A DNA stretch of 51,670 nucleotides from an uncultured Oscillospiraceae bacterium (GCA_944387145.1 CALXDU010000004.1:1-51670), one strand, 5' to 3'; shown: positions 26,091 to 35,835, numbered from the stretch's first letter. Numbers and translations are program-made. The notes: a model not told the origin generated them from the letters alone.

Positions 26091-26876
26091 CTACTTTCCC
26101 AGCTCCAGATTTTTCCGGTAGGCTGCAATCACGCAGTCCATGGCGGCGCCCCGGAAGCCCCGCTGCTCCAGAACCCGGATGCCTTCGATGGTGCTGCCGC
26201 CGGGGGAGCAGACTGCGTCTTTCAGAGCGCCGGGGTGCTGACCGGAAGCCAGGAACATTTCGGCGGAGCCGGAGAGCATCTTTGCGGCGTAGGCCATGGC
26301 CTTGGCCCGGGGCAGGCCGCAGGCAACGGCGCCGTCGGACAGGGCTTCCAGCAGCACATAGGCATAGGCCGGGCCGCTGCCGGACAGGGCGCTGGCAGCG
26401 TCAATCAGCCGCTCTTCCAGCGGGTCCAGCAGACCGCAGGGGGCCATGTCTTGCAGCCAGTCGGACAGATCCGCATCTGTGACCAACTGGTTGGTGCAAT
26501 AGGGAATCACACCCATGCCCACGGCTGTGGGAGTGTTGGGCATGATGCGGATAATGGGGATCTCCGTTCCCACAAACGCCTGAATCTGAGCCATGGTCAG
26601 ACCTGCCGCCATGGTAATCAGCACAGGCTTGCGCTGGGCCAGCACCGGTGCCAGAGGGGCGAGCATATCAGCCATCATGTGGGGCTTCACCGCCAGGAAA
26701 ATCCGCTGGCAGGACTGGGCAATGGTTTGGCTGTCCCCATAGGAAATTCCCAGTTCTCCTGCCAGGGCTTTGGCCTTGCCGGAGCGGTCGGAAACCAGAA
26801 TGTCTTTGGTGCTGCCGCTCAGTGCCCGGGCCACAGCGCCGCCCATGTTGCCGCAGCCGATAAATCCGTATTTCAT
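26091..26876 (-). CDS. proC: pyrroline-5-carboxylate reductase
   Basis: Last step of proline synthesis, reducing pyrroline-5-carboxylate with NAD(P)H. The 261-residue protein starts with the Rossmann motif YGFIGCGNMGGAVARAL and carries the C-terminal family signature SGSGPAYAYVLLEALSDGAV near 165. GGAGG precedes ATG. It is third in the proB-proA-proC operon, ten bases after proA. Confidence 0.95.
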   Translation of the reverse strand: MKYGFIGCGNMGGAVARALSGSTKDILVSDRSGKAKALAGELGISYGDSQTIAQSCQRIFLAVKPHMMADMLAPLAPVLAQRKPVLITMAAGLTMAQIQAFVGTEIPIIRIMPNTPTAVGMGVIPYCTNQLVTDADLSDWLQDMAPCGLLDPLEERLIDAASALSGSGPAYAYVLLEALSDGAVACGLPRAKAMAYAAKMLSGSAEMFLASGQHPGALKDAVCSPGGSTIEGIRVLEQRGFRGAAMDCVIAAYRKNLELGK

Positions 26877-26886
26877 AGAAGCCTCC

Positions 26887-28125
26887 TTACCGGATGTGTC
26901 CGGTGCCGTGAATGATATATTTGTAGGTGGTCAGTTCCCGCAAGCCCATGGGGCCGCGGGCATGGAGTTTCTGGGTGGAAATACCCATTTCGCAGCCCAG
27001 GCCAAATTCGCCGCCGTCGGTGAAGCGGGTGGAGGCGTTGACATAAACCGCCGCACTGTCCACCCCGGCGGTGAACATCTGCTCCGCCTCTTTGCTTTGG
27101 GTGACGATGGCTTCACTGTGACCGGTGGAGTGAGCGGCAATGTGGGCAACTGCCTCCTGAACGCCGTCCACACATTTGACTGCCAGGATGTAGTCAAGGA
27201 ACTCGGTGTCAAAGTCCATTTCTCCTGCTGCCTTGCCGGGGATGATGGCAGCGGCGGTTTCGTCCAGCCGGAGCTCCACCGGATGGGCGGCGTTCACCAC
27301 AAGCCGATCGTGGAGCATGGGAAGGAAGGTGGGGGCGATGGCCTTGTCCACCAGCAGCACCTCCTCTGCGTTGCACACGCTGGGGCGGCTGGTTTTGGCG
27401 TTTTCCACGATATTCAGTGCCATGGACAGGTCGGCGGTTTTTTCCACATACACATGGCAGATGCCGGTGCCGGTGGCGATGCAGGGAACGGTGGCGGTAC
27501 GCACGCAGGTGTTAATCAGCCCGGCACCGCCCCGGGGAATCAGCAGATCCACATAGCCGTTGGCGGTCATCAGAGCGGTGGCGCTGTCCCGGGAGGTATC
27601 CTGTACCAGATTCACCGCCGTTTCCGGGATACCCTGGTTTTTCAGCCCCGCCCGGAGGGCGGTGACAATGGCATTGGCGCTGCGGAAGGCTTCCTTGCCG
27701 CCCCGGAGGATGCAGACATTGCCACTTTTTAAAGCCAGAGCGGCGGCATCGCTGGTGACGTTGGGGCGGCTTTCATAAATAATGGCGACCACGCCCATGG
27801 GGACGGAAACTTTCTGAATTTGCAGCCCGTCGCTGCGGGTATGTTCTTCCAGTACCAGCCCTACCGGGTCGGGAAGCGCTGCCACCTCCCGGATGCCCTG
27901 GGCCATTGCGGCAATCCGGGAGCTGGTCAGCAGCAGCCGGTCCAGCATGACCTGGGACACGGTGCCTTTGGCGGCTTCCAGATCCAGGGCGTTGGCGCTC
28001 AGAATGGCTTGCTCCTGCTCCAGCAGGGCGTCGGCCATGGCGTTGAGGGCGGCGTTTTTCTGCTCGGATGTGAGGCAGGAAACCTGGGCTTTTGCAGCCT
28101 TGGCTTGCTTTAGCATGGTTTTCAT
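26887..28125 (-). CDS. proA: glutamate-5-semialdehyde dehydrogenase (gamma-glutamyl phosphate reductase)
   Basis: Reduces gamma-glutamyl phosphate to the semialdehyde with NADPH. The 412-residue aldehyde-dehydrogenase-fold protein has [20 protein letters not shown] NADP contacts near 135 and the catalytic Cys in [14 protein letters not shown] near 250. ATG 28125 is preferred over ATG 28131, which almost touches the GGGAGG. The proB stop lies two bases upstream. Confidence 0.95.
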   Translation of the reverse strand: MKTMLKQAKAAKAQVSCLTSEQKNAALNAMADALLEQEQAILSANALDLEAAKGTVSQVMLDRLLLTSSRIAAMAQGIREVAALPDPVGLVLEEHTRSDGLQIQKVSVPMGVVAIIYESRPNVTSDAAALALKSGNVCILRGGKEAFRSANAIVTALRAGLKNQGIPETAVNLVQDTSRDSATALMTANGYVDLLIPRGGAGLINTCVRTATVPCIATGTGICHVYVEKTADLSMALNIVENAKTSRPSVCNAEEVLLVDKAIAPTFLPMLHDRLVVNAAHPVELRLDETAAAIIPGKAAGEMDFDTEFLDYILAVKCVDGVQEAVAHIAAHSTGHSEAIVTQSKEAEQMFTAGVDSAAVYVNASTRFTDGGEFGLGCEMGISTQKLHARGPMGLRELTTYKYIIHGTGHIR

Positions 28126-28127
28126 AG

Positions 28128-28895
28128 TCATTCCTCCCGGGTAAAGGTTGTGCCGATATTCTGACCGTCCAGAATACGGTAGAGGTTGTCCGGGTCATTG
28201 CCGTTGGCGATGACCATATCGCAGCCGCAGCTCAAGCAGATTTCTGCGGCCCGCAGCTTGGTGACCATGCCGCCGGTGCCCTGCTGGGAGCTGCTGACGC
28301 CTGCCAGCTGGCGGACATTGTCATCCAGCTGGGTGATGCGGTGCAGCAGCTGGGCGTCGGGATGGGTATGGGGATCGGCGGTGTACAGGCCGTCAATGTC
28401 CGACAGGAGAATCAGAAGATTCGCCCCGATGCTCTGGGCCACAATGGCAGCCAGGGTGTCGTTGTCGCCGATGACGATTTCTTCTGTGGCCACGGTGTCG
28501 TTCTCGTTCAGGATGGGCAGAGCGCCCAGTTCCAGCAGCCGGTTCAGGGTGTTGGTAAAATTGGCGTGGCGGCGCTCGTTTTTGGTATCGTCGCCGGTAA
28601 TCAGCAGCTGGGCCACGGTGTGGTGGTACTCTCCGAAAATCTTGTCGTAGAAGTACATCAGTTCGCACTGACCCACAGCGGCGGCTGCCTGCTTGGTAGG
28701 GATATCTCCGGGCCGCTGCCGCAGACCCAGCTTGCCCACGCCCATGCCGATGGCGCCGGAGGAAACCAGAATCAGCTCGTGGCCTGCATTTTTGATGTCA
28801 CTCATGACCTTGCACAGCGCTTCTACCCGGCGGATGTTCAGATGCCCCGTGGGGTGTGCCAGGGTGGAAGTGCCGATTTTCACTACAATGCGCAT
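28128..28895 (-). CDS. proB: glutamate 5-kinase, short form without PUA domain
   Basis: Phosphorylates glutamate, the committed and usually proline-inhibited step. The 255-residue protein is an amino-acid-kinase fold beginning [12 protein letters not shown], with SSGAIGMG near 48, [15 protein letters not shown] near 130 and the [12 protein letters not shown] motif near 205. The C-terminal PUA domain of E. coli ProB is absent, as in many Firmicutes. ATG 28895 is chosen because the in-frame ATG six bases upstream abuts GGGAGGG. Confidence 0.94.
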   Translation of the reverse strand: MRIVVKIGTSTLAHPTGHLNIRRVEALCKVMSDIKNAGHELILVSSGAIGMGVGKLGLRQRPGDIPTKQAAAAVGQCELMYFYDKIFGEYHHTVAQLLITGDDTKNERRHANFTNTLNRLLELGALPILNENDTVATEEIVIGDNDTLAAIVAQSIGANLLILLSDIDGLYTADPHTHPDAQLLHRITQLDDNVRQLAGVSSSQQGTGGMVTKLRAAEICLSCGCDMVIANGNDPDNLYRILDGQNIGTTFTREE

Positions 28896-28929
28896 ACGCA
28901 TCCCTCCCGGAGAAAAAGAATTTTCTGCA

Positions 28930-28935
28930 ATTATA
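28930..28935 (-). promoter_or_regulatory. -10 element of the proBAC promoter
   Basis: TATAAT on the minus strand, 35 nt before proB. The -35 at 17-nt spacing (TTTATT) is weak. Confidence 0.45.
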
Positions 28936-28968
28936 GCACCGGGCCACAATAAAATAAAGAGGAATACA

Positions 28969-29000
28969 AAAAAATGGACGCCTTTCGACGTCCATTTTTT
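28969..29000. terminator. terminator after ribU
   Basis: Twelve-pair stem AAAAAATGGACG/CGTCCATTTTTT with an eight-base loop; T runs on both strands. It lies eight bases past the ribU stop. Confidence 0.85.
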
Positions 29001-29008
29001 CGGAAAGA

Positions 29009-29731
29009 TTAACTCCTGTGTATCCCGAACAGCGGCTTTGCCACCCGCTTGTACAGCAGCAGGGTCAGCAGGGAGATGACGGTGCCTTTGATCAGGTTCA
29101 AAGGTGCCACGCAGAGAATCACGAAGCTGGTGATGCTGTTGACACCGCCCCGGATTTCTGCACCCATGGCAAGGATGGCTTCCAGAGGAATGCCGTACAG
29201 TTCGGCAAATTTGGGCAGCAGATACTCCGCATTGAAAGCAGTGCCGAAAATGGTCATGGAGAGGGTGCCCAGAATCATGCCGATGATGGCGCTGTGCTTG
29301 CTCTTGTGGGCGTGATACCAGATGGTAGCCGGCAGAACAAAGGCGCAGCCCACCACAAAGTTGGCAAGATCGCCTACGAAGGCGGTGGAAGTGCCTTTCA
29401 GCAGCAGCTTCAGCAGAATTTTCACACCTTCACACACCACCGTAGCGCTGGGGCCTAAGTAAAAGCCGCACAGCAGTACCGGCAGTTCCGAAAAGTCCAG
29501 TTTGTAGAATTCCGGCGCAATCAGCAGCAGGGGGAAGTCCAGCATGTGCAGCACGGCGGCAATGGCGGCGCAGATGCCGATCAGGCACACCCGCCGGGCG
29601 GGGGTTACGGTGCGCTTCTGGGGCAGGAACCGTTCCGCCAGATGGGCCAGCAGGGTCAGAATCACTACCAGCACCACGCACATCAGCACGAACGTTACAT
29701 TGCCTTGAAACTGCTCCCAAAGGTTTGTCAT
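29009..29731 (-). CDS. ribU: riboflavin ECF transporter S component
   Basis: Membrane substrate-binding subunit that captures riboflavin and works with a shared EcfAAT module. The 240-residue protein has about six hydrophobic segments and the family stretch FYKLDFSELPVLLCGFYLGP near 77-96. An FMN riboswitch and terminator precede it, which settles the substrate. GAGGTGA lies before ATG. Confidence 0.93.
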   Translation of the reverse strand: MTNLWEQFQGNVTFVLMCVVLVVILTLLAHLAERFLPQKRTVTPARRVCLIGICAAIAAVLHMLDFPLLLIAPEFYKLDFSELPVLLCGFYLGPSATVVCEGVKILLKLLLKGTSTAFVGDLANFVVGCAFVLPATIWYHAHKSKHSAIIGMILGTLSMTIFGTAFNAEYLLPKFAELYGIPLEAILAMGAEIRGGVNSITSFVILCVAPLNLIKGTVISLLTLLLYKRVAKPLFGIHRS

Positions 29732-29747
29732 AATTGGTCACCTCGTA

Positions 29748-29780
29748 AAAAGAATACGCCCTGGGAATAGACCCAGGGCG
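29748..29780 (-). terminator. expression-platform terminator of the FMN riboswitch
   Basis: Nine-pair stem CGCCCTGGG/CCCAGGGCG (29757-29765 with 29772-29780), followed on the minus strand by TATTCTTTTT, just before the ribU ribosome site. FMN binding should favour this hairpin. Confidence 0.85.
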
Positions 29781-29820
29781 CGAAAATAAACGCAATTGTG
29801 TGCAATACGGCACATTTGCG

Positions 29821-29931
29821 TATCTTCTTCCATCCAGACTATACTGTCGGTTCCGGAGTTGCACCGAATCAACGCCTAAGCGCTCGCGGACTATACCGCC
29901 GGTGGGGAATTGCGCCCCGCCCTGAAGATAC
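29821..29931 (-). ncRNA. FMN riboswitch (RFN element)
   Basis: On the minus strand the conserved blocks appear in order: AUCUUCAGGGCGGGGCGCAA, UUCCCCACCGGCGGUAUAGU, CCGCGAGC, GAUUCGGUGCAACUCCGGAA, CCGACAGUAUAGUCUGGAUG and the closing GAAGAAGAU. All RFN paired regions are present. It controls ribU. Confidence 0.96.
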
Positions 29932-29947
29932 TGTTCAGTTCCCCTAC

Positions 29948-29976
29948 AAGATAGCACGGCTTCGGCCTCTTGTCAA
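29948..29976 (-). promoter_or_regulatory. promoter of the FMN riboswitch-ribU unit
   Basis: Minus strand TTGACA (29971-29976), 17-nt spacer, TATCTT (29948-29953), ending just before the aptamer. Confidence 0.85.
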
Positions 29977-30003
29977 GAGGGCGCGGCTGTAGTAGAATAA
30001 AAA

Positions 30004-30047
30004 CGAAAAAGCCCCAAACCATCCCGGATGTTGGGGCAGTTTGGGGC
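30004..30047 (-). terminator. terminator of the DUF4830 gene
   Basis: Nine-pair stem GCCCCAAAC/GTTTGGGGC (30011-30019 with 30039-30047) and a 19-base loop, then TTTTT on the minus strand. Confidence 0.7.
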
Positions 30048-30054
30048 GCGGATT

Positions 30055-30630
30055 TCAGCGGGCGGTATCCGGATTTCCGGTGGTCTGGGGTACGGTAGTG
30101 GCGGCTGTTGCGCCGGTAGGAGCCGTGGTTGCCGCTGCGGGTGCCGGGGCGGTGGTGGCAGAAGTGCCGGACTGTGGCATTTTGAAGCCGCGGATGTGCC
30201 CCTTTGCTGCAGTATCCGTTACATCGCCGCCGATGATCTCGTTTTTGTATACCAGCACCGTGGCGTATACCGGTTCGGTGGCGCCGGGATAGTTGTTGAG
30301 TTGGTAGACATAACGCATCACGTTTTTACCGGCGTACTTGCTCAGATCGTAGCCCTGGCTTTTTTGCAGCTGGTTGTACCGGTCGAAGGCTTCGCTGGTT
30401 TCCTGGGGAATTTTCACCTGGCTGGATTGTACCGGGGAAGTGGTCACATCCCAGCCGAAGGTTTTTAAGAATTCCACCCGGGCATCGTTGCTGCTGGCAG
30501 CGGCGGGAGCGGCGGTCTGGGTAGAATCGCCGCCGCCCAGCAGCAGAATCAGCGACAGAACCAGCGCAGCCACGGCTGCCAGTGCCAGCATGATTTTTTT
30601 CATATCGACCTTTGCGGTCATAACCATCAT
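30055..30630 (-). CDS. DUF4830-type membrane-anchored protein
   Basis: A 191-residue protein. A hydrophobic segment (about 12-32) anchors it, and the rest faces outside. The core (RVEFLKTFGWDVTTSPVQSS, then a YNQLQKSQGYDLSKYAGKNV stretch and VYATVLVYKNEIIGGDV) looks like the DUF4830 family. A low-complexity Ala/Thr/Pro tail starts near residue 150. Function is unknown. AGGAGGG, eight bases before ATG 30630, sets the start. It is divergent from the pseudouridine synthase gene. Confidence 0.75.
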   Translation of the reverse strand: MMVMTAKVDMKKIMLALAAVAALVLSLILLLGGGDSTQTAAPAAASSNDARVEFLKTFGWDVTTSPVQSSQVKIPQETSEAFDRYNQLQKSQGYDLSKYAGKNVMRYVYQLNNYPGATEPVYATVLVYKNEIIGGDVTDTAAKGHIRGFKMPQSGTSATTAPAPAAATTAPTGATAATTVPQTTGNPDTAR

Positions 30631-30702
30631 AGATTGATCCCTCCTGTTTTCCATCGGTGCTACAGCCTATGCCGGGAGGGACGAGGATAGAACGGAGGAC
30701 GT

Positions 30703-31404
30703 ATGCAGCGATTGGACAAATTCCTGTGCGACAGCGGCGCAGGCACCCGCAGCCAGGTGAAGCTTATTCTGAAAGCCGGACGGGTGGCGGTGGATGGCCG
30801 GCGGGAAACCGACGGCAGCCGGAAAATTGACCCGGATCGCCAGAACATTACCCTGGACGGGGAAGTGCTGGGAGGAAAATACCGAGCGGTCTTTCTGATG
30901 AACAAACCGGCGGGCTACGTTACCGCTACGGAAGACCCCAGAGAACCGACGGTGATGGAGCTTCTGCCCCAGGATATCCGGCATCTGGATCTGAAGCCTG
31001 TGGGACGGCTGGACAAGGCCACGGAGGGGCTGCTGCTGTTTACCAATGACGGTGACCTTTTGCACCGGCTGATCTCTCCGAAAAACCAGGTGCCCAAGGT
31101 CTACTACGCCCGCCATGAGGGACAGGCGGGGGAAGAAGATATCCGGGCCTTCCGGGATGGGCTGGTTCTGGGGGACGGAACCCGGTGCCTCAGCGCCAAG
31201 CTGGAACCGTTGGGGCCGGGGGAGAGCCGGATTACCATCTGCGAAGGCAAATATCACCAGGTTCGCCGGATGATGGCCAGCCGAAATATGACGGTACTGT
31301 ATCTGGAGCGGCGGCAGGAAGGGCCACTTTCCCTGGGAGATCTGCCCAGAGGAAGCCTGCGTCAGCTGACCGACCAGGAGATTCAGGAGCTGGAGCAGCT
31401 GTAA
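30703..31404 (+). CDS. 16S rRNA pseudouridine synthase (RsuA family)
   Basis: A 233-residue protein with an N-terminal S4 RNA-binding domain (MQRLDKFLCDSGAGTRSQVK at 1-20) and an RsuA/RluB-type catalytic domain. The catalytic Asp lies in GRLDKATEGLLLFTNDG near 102. The motif KYHQVRRMMASRNM near 188 is also typical. It probably modifies 16S U516, the RsuA target, though RluB/E/F-type targets cannot be excluded. Confidence 0.9.
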   Translation: MQRLDKFLCDSGAGTRSQVKLILKAGRVAVDGRRETDGSRKIDPDRQNITLDGEVLGGKYRAVFLMNKPAGYVTATEDPREPTVMELLPQDIRHLDLKPVGRLDKATEGLLLFTNDGDLLHRLISPKNQVPKVYYARHEGQAGEEDIRAFRDGLVLGDGTRCLSAKLEPLGPGESRITICEGKYHQVRRMMASRNMTVLYLERRQEGPLSLGDLPRGSLRQLTDQEIQELEQL

Positions 31405-31535
31405 TGGGGACAGTCAGTCCTTCCTGTCGGTCAATTTGCTGGTAATTTTCCCCTGGTATTCCCATGGAGCAGGGCTGCAGTGGGTATATTACCTAAAAAC
31501 CGTGACATATTTTGCAGTAAAATGTCAAAAGGTAC

Positions 31536-31564
31536 TTGCAATATGCGCAAAAGTTGTGTATAAT
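31536..31564 (+). promoter_or_regulatory. promoter of the PucR-type regulator
   Basis: TTGCAA (31536-31541), 17-nt spacer, TATAAT (31559-31564). The 217-bp gap contains nothing else recognised. Confidence 0.85.
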
Positions 31565-31621
31565 GAAAAGGCAAATTTGTGAAATGCGCATTTATGCAAG
31601 ATACTAAGGAGTGACAGAAAG

Positions 31622-32710
31622 ATGTCCAACAGTGTTTTTCAGAGCGTGATTGTCCAGCTCAGAGATGTTTCTGACCGTACCTTCGGCGTAATCGATACCG
31701 AGGGAAGCGTGGTTTCCTGCACCGATATGTCCATGCTTGGTGAGCGCTGGACGGAAGCTGCCCTGAAAGTGGGCAACGCCTCCGACAGTATGGTTACCTT
31801 TGCCCAGAAGACCTTCAAGGCCATTGTGGGCAACTCCAACTATTTTGAGTATGCGGTATTCTGCACCGGCGACGACGACATGGCCCGCAGTTTCTGCACC
31901 ATGGCTTACATCGCCCTGAACGATGCCAAGACCTTCTACGAAGAGAAGCATGACCGGGGTACCTTTGTCAAGAATATCATCATGGACAACATCCTGCCCG
32001 GTGATATTTACATCCGGGCCAAGGAACTGCACTTTGCCACCGACGCTCCCCGGGCAGTGTTCCTGGTGCGCCAGGTAGGACACAGCGATGTGGCTACCAT
32101 GGATGTGCTGATGGGCATGTTCCCGGACAAGATGCAGGATTTTGTCCTGTCCATCAACGAAAACGACATTGCCGTGGTCAAGCAGATCACCCTCTCCACC
32201 ACCGGTGAGGAGCTGGAGAAGATCGCTTCCGATATGGAAGAGACCCTGAAAAACGAGCTGCGGATCAAGACCGTCATCGGCATCGGCACCGTGGCGGAGC
32301 ACCTGCGGGAACTGGCAGACTCTTACAAGGACGCCCAGACCGCCATTGACGTGGGTAAGGTCTTTGACACGGAAAAGAGCATCATCAATTATGAGAACCT
32401 GGGCATCGGCCGTCTGATTTACCAGCTGCCCACCACCCTGTGCGAGATTTTCCTCAGTGAAGTGTTCAAGAAAAATTCCATCGATTCTCTGGATCAGGAA
32501 ACCCTGTTTACCATCAACAAGTTCTTTGAGAATAACCTGAACGTTTCGGAAACCTCCCGGAAGCTGTTCGTCCACCGCAACACCCTGGTGTACCGGTTGG
32601 AAAAGATCAAGAAGCTGACCGGCCTGGACCTGCGGCAGTTCGACCACGCCATTGTCTTTAAGGTGGCGCTGATGGTGCGCAAGTACCTGACTTCCCGGGA
32701 AAACCGCTGA
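31622..32710 (+). CDS. PucR/CdaR-type transcriptional regulator
   Basis: A 362-residue protein ending in the PucR-type helix-turn-helix (NNLNVSETSRKLFVHRNTLV, then YRLEKIKKLTGLDLRQFDHA near 315-350). The middle contains a GGDEF-like degenerate region (VIGIGTVAEHLRELADSYKD). No purine- or sugar-acid-use gene adjoins it, so the target is unknown. It is expressed alone, with its own promoter and a strong terminator. Confidence 0.8.
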   Translation: MSNSVFQSVIVQLRDVSDRTFGVIDTEGSVVSCTDMSMLGERWTEAALKVGNASDSMVTFAQKTFKAIVGNSNYFEYAVFCTGDDDMARSFCTMAYIALNDAKTFYEEKHDRGTFVKNIIMDNILPGDIYIRAKELHFATDAPRAVFLVRQVGHSDVATMDVLMGMFPDKMQDFVLSINENDIAVVKQITLSTTGEELEKIASDMEETLKNELRIKTVIGIGTVAEHLRELADSYKDAQTAIDVGKVFDTEKSIINYENLGIGRLIYQLPTTLCEIFLSEVFKKNSIDSLDQETLFTINKFFENNLNVSETSRKLFVHRNTLVYRLEKIKKLTGLDLRQFDHAIVFKVALMVRKYLTSRENR

Positions 32711-32725
32711 TTATGAAACCCTTTT

Positions 32726-32755
32726 GCGGGGCTTCGTTGCGCAGCCCCGCTTTTT
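32726..32755 (+). terminator. terminator of the PucR-type gene
   Basis: Eight-pair stem GCGGGGCT/AGCCCCGC (32726-32733 with 32743-32750) followed by TTTTTG. Confidence 0.85.
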
Positions 32756-32894
32756 GTGAATTGGCAAAACACAAGATAGGGGTCCATAAAAAAATGGCAA
32801 CCACAAGAACCGGGATTTCTCCAATTTCTCTTGCTGAAAAAATGTGGAATTTTTGTGAATTCTTTGAATTTGCCGGATTTTCCCCCAAATATGA

Positions 32895-32923
32895 TTGACA
32901 TTGACCTGTCAATGTGTTACAAT
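32895..32923 (+). promoter_or_regulatory. ftsEX promoter overlapped by a palindrome
   Basis: TTGACA (32895-32900), 17-nt spacer, TACAAT (32918-32923). The -35 is also the left arm of the inverted repeat TTGACA-N6-TGTCAA (32895-32912), which may be an operator. Confidence 0.8.
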
Positions 32924-32986
32924 TCGGTTACACTGCGGGCAGAATTCGGTGTAATCCGTGCTGCCCAAATACAGGAGATTATGTGT

Positions 32987-33676
32987 ATGATACAATTTAT
33001 TGATGTCGTAAAATCCTACGAGCAAGGAAACAACGCCCTCAACGGTGTTACCATGCAGATCGAGGACGGCGAGTTTTGTTTCCTGGTGGGGCCTTCCGGC
33101 TCCGGTAAGTCTACCATCATCAAACTGATCACCGGTGAGCTCAAGCCCACCTCTGGTGCTGTCCATGTCAACGGCTATTCTCTGGAGCGGATTCGCCGCC
33201 GGGAGATTCCCTACCTGCGCCGTACCGTCGGCGTTGTGTTCCAGGACTTCCGCCTGATTGACAAGATGACGGTTTATGAGAATGTGGCCTTTGCCATGCG
33301 CGTGGTAGGCGCCAAGGAAAAGGAAATCAAGGAACGGGTTCCTTATGTGCTGGAACTGGTGGGACTGGAAGGCAAAATGAGCCGCCATCCCAATGAGATG
33401 TCCGGTGGTGAGCAGCAGCGTCTGGCCATTGCCCGGGCACTGGTGAACAACCCTTCCACCATCATCGCCGACGAGCCTACCGGTAACCTGGACCCGGAGC
33501 GCTCCTTTGAAATCATGGCTTTGCTGCAGGAAATCAACAACCTGGGCACCACCGTTCTGGTGGTTACCCACGCCCAGAACCTGGTGGAGCTGTTCGGCAA
33601 GCGGGTCATCGCCATTGACGAGGGCCTGGTAGTCCGGGACGGAACAGAGGAGGAAAACAACGATGAAGCTGAATAA
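32987..33676 (+). CDS. ftsE: cell division ATP-binding protein FtsE
   Basis: ATPase that works with FtsX to switch on septal peptidoglycan hydrolases. The 229-residue ABC protein has Walker A GPSGSGKST near 36, signature MSGGEQQRLAIARAL near 140 and Walker B TIIADEPT near 160. The start is placed at ATG 32987; ATG 32981 in the same frame is an alternative closer to the ribosome site. It overlaps ftsX by 14 bp. Confidence 0.94.
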   Translation: MIQFIDVVKSYEQGNNALNGVTMQIEDGEFCFLVGPSGSGKSTIIKLITGELKPTSGAVHVNGYSLERIRRREIPYLRRTVGVVFQDFRLIDKMTVYENVAFAMRVVGAKEKEIKERVPYVLELVGLEGKMSRHPNEMSGGEQQRLAIARALVNNPSTIIADEPTGNLDPERSFEIMALLQEINNLGTTVLVVTHAQNLVELFGKRVIAIDEGLVVRDGTEEENNDEAE

Positions 33677-34550
33677 TCTGGGATATCTGCTGAAAGAAGG
33701 CTTCCGGGGTATTTTCCTCCATGGATTTATGTCCTTCGCCGCTGTGTGTGTTACGGTGGCCTGTCTGGTCATCGTGGGCAGCTTCTCCATCCTGGCCTAC
33801 AATCTGGACATCATGGTGCAAGAACTGAACAAGACCAGTGAAATCCTTGTCTACATAGACACCGATCTGTCCGATGCGGAAGCCAAGAGTATCGGCACCA
33901 AAATTAACCTGCTGGACAATGTGCTCCAGTCCACCTTCATCTCCCGGGAACAGGCCCTGGAAGACTTCATCGCTGACCATGACGGCGACAGCGCCTTCAG
34001 CGGCGTTCAGGCCCAGGACCTGCGTCACCGGTATGTGGTGGTGCTGGAAGACAATACCAAAATGGAGCAGACCGACGAGCAGCTCAAGCAGCTGCCCGGT
34101 GTAGCCAAGACTGACGCAGCCTACGAACTGGCGGAGGGCTTTACCACCATTCAGAACGTGCTGCACATGGTCTCCATTGCCATCATCGCCGTGCTGCTGG
34201 TGGTGTCGCTGCTGATTATTTCCAACACCGTTAAGCTGGCCATGTACGACCGTAAGGACGAGATCGCCATTATGAAAATGGTGGGCGCCACCAACGGCTT
34301 TATCCGGCTGCCCTTCGTGGTAGAAGGTTTTACCCTGGGCATGATCGGCGCTGTTCTGGCCTTTGGTTTGGAGTGGATGGCATACGATTCCATGGTCCGT
34401 AAGATTACGGAGGTTGACTCCCTGCAGCTGTTTACCTTCGTTCCGTTCCAGGAAGTCCTGATCCCCATGGTGGCGGTGTTTGGCGCCGCCGGCATGTTCG
34501 TCGGTATCGTGGGCAGCTGGACCTCCATCCGGAAGTTCATGGATGTGTAA
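33663..34550 (+). CDS. ftsX: cell division protein FtsX
   Basis: Four-segment membrane partner of FtsE. The 295-residue protein has a first membrane segment at about 20-45 and an extracellular loop of about 120 residues that would contact a hydrolase. Three C-terminal segments follow (from about 165), with the cytoplasmic KLAMYDRKDEIAIMKMVGAT loop typical of FtsX. The two M23 proteins just downstream are the obvious partners. Confidence 0.94.
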   Translation: MKLNNLGYLLKEGFRGIFLHGFMSFAAVCVTVACLVIVGSFSILAYNLDIMVQELNKTSEILVYIDTDLSDAEAKSIGTKINLLDNVLQSTFISREQALEDFIADHDGDSAFSGVQAQDLRHRYVVVLEDNTKMEQTDEQLKQLPGVAKTDAAYELAEGFTTIQNVLHMVSIAIIAVLLVVSLLIISNTVKLAMYDRKDEIAIMKMVGATNGFIRLPFVVEGFTLGMIGAVLAFGLEWMAYDSMVRKITEVDSLQLFTFVPFQEVLIPMVAVFGAAGMFVGIVGSWTSIRKFMDV

Positions 34551-34580
34551 ATTCCAAATCAAAAGAAGGACCCTTAGCTT

Positions 34581-35798
34581 ATGCGTAAAAATAAAAAAGC
34601 ACATTCCCTGATCTGCCTTCTTTTGGTGGGTGTGATGCTTGCCGGTGCACTGCCGGTCAATGTCCAGGCGGCTTCTTCCTCGGAAATCCAGAAGGAAATT
34701 GACGCTCTGGAAGAGCAGAACGCCGCCATTCAGAAGGAGATTGACGCCATCCAGGGTCAGTATGATGCCAACTACAGCGACATGCAGGACATTGTGGCGC
34801 AGAAAAGTGCGATTGACCAGGAGATTACCCTGCTGAGCACCAAAATTGAAGCCACAAACCAGCAGATCGCTGCCTACAGCCAGCTGATTGCGGATACCCA
34901 GGAGGAGCTGGATACGGCCAAAGAGGAACTGCGTGTTCTGAGCCAGCAGCACCGGGAGCGGATTCGGGTGATGGAAGAGCAGGGCAAAATGTCCTACTGG
35001 GAAGTCATTTTCGAGGCCAACAGCTTTACGGAGCTTCTGGACCGGCTGAATATGATTGAGGAAATCAATGCTTCCGACCGCAAACGAATTGAGGAAATGC
35101 GGATTGCGGCGGATATTGTCAACGCCGCCCAGCTGAATCTGGAATCAGAAAAGCGGGACCTGGAGAGCACCCGGGTCCAGTTGGCGGCAGATGAGGAGGC
35201 GCTAGAAGAAAAGCGCAGCGAATCTGACGACCTGCTCTATGAACTGGAGAAAAAGGCAGAAGAGTTCGAATTGCTGCTGGCCCAGTCCGAAATTCTCCAG
35301 GACGAACTGATGCTGGAGATCGCCGCCAAGGAAAAGGAACTGGAAGAGGCGAAGTACGACGAGTACCTGGCAAAGCTGGCCCTGCAGGGTCAGAACCCGC
35401 CCTCTGACGCAGCCTGGACCACACCGGTTTCCGGCTATACCCTGACAAGCCCCTTTGGCATGCGGGTGCACCCCATTCTGGGTACCTCCCGGATGCACAA
35501 CGGCATCGATATGGCCTGTGCCCAGGGAACGCCCATCTACGCGACCCGGGCCGGTAAGGTCACGGTGGCTTCCTACCAGGCCGGCGGTGCGGGCAACTAT
35601 GTCAGCATCAACCACCTGGACGGCTTTGCTTCCATTTATATGCACATGACCAACTATGTTGTCTCTGCGGGACAAACCGTGGCCCAGGGACAGCTCATCG
35701 GCTATGTAGGCAGCACCGGCTTGTCTACCGGCCCCCACCTCCATTTTGGCATTTCTTATGCTGGAACTTATGTAAACCCATTGGCATACATTTACTAA
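34581..35798 (+). CDS. secreted coiled-coil M23 (LytM) protein, EnvC/PcsB-like, copy 1
   Basis: A 405-residue protein with a signal peptide (about 1-31, cut near VQAASS). A long coiled coil covers about 33-265 (KEIDALEEQNAAIQKEIDAI pattern). The C-terminal LytM domain covers about 285-405, with zinc ligands in HNGIDMACAQG and GPHLHFG. The coiled-coil-plus-LytM layout and its place after ftsEX match hydrolases held inactive until FtsEX pulls the coil open. It is about a third identical by eye to copy 2. Confidence 0.88.
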   Translation: MRKNKKAHSLICLLLVGVMLAGALPVNVQAASSSEIQKEIDALEEQNAAIQKEIDAIQGQYDANYSDMQDIVAQKSAIDQEITLLSTKIEATNQQIAAYSQLIADTQEELDTAKEELRVLSQQHRERIRVMEEQGKMSYWEVIFEANSFTELLDRLNMIEEINASDRKRIEEMRIAADIVNAAQLNLESEKRDLESTRVQLAADEEALEEKRSESDDLLYELEKKAEEFELLLAQSEILQDELMLEIAAKEKELEEAKYDEYLAKLALQGQNPPSDAAWTTPVSGYTLTSPFGMRVHPILGTSRMHNGIDMACAQGTPIYATRAGKVTVASYQAGGAGNYVSINHLDGFASIYMHMTNYVVSAGQTVAQGQLIGYVGSTGLSTGPHLHFGISYAGTYVNPLAYIY

Positions 35799-35835
35799 CA
35801 CGATGTGTGCCCCCGCATTGGAAAAGGAGTACATT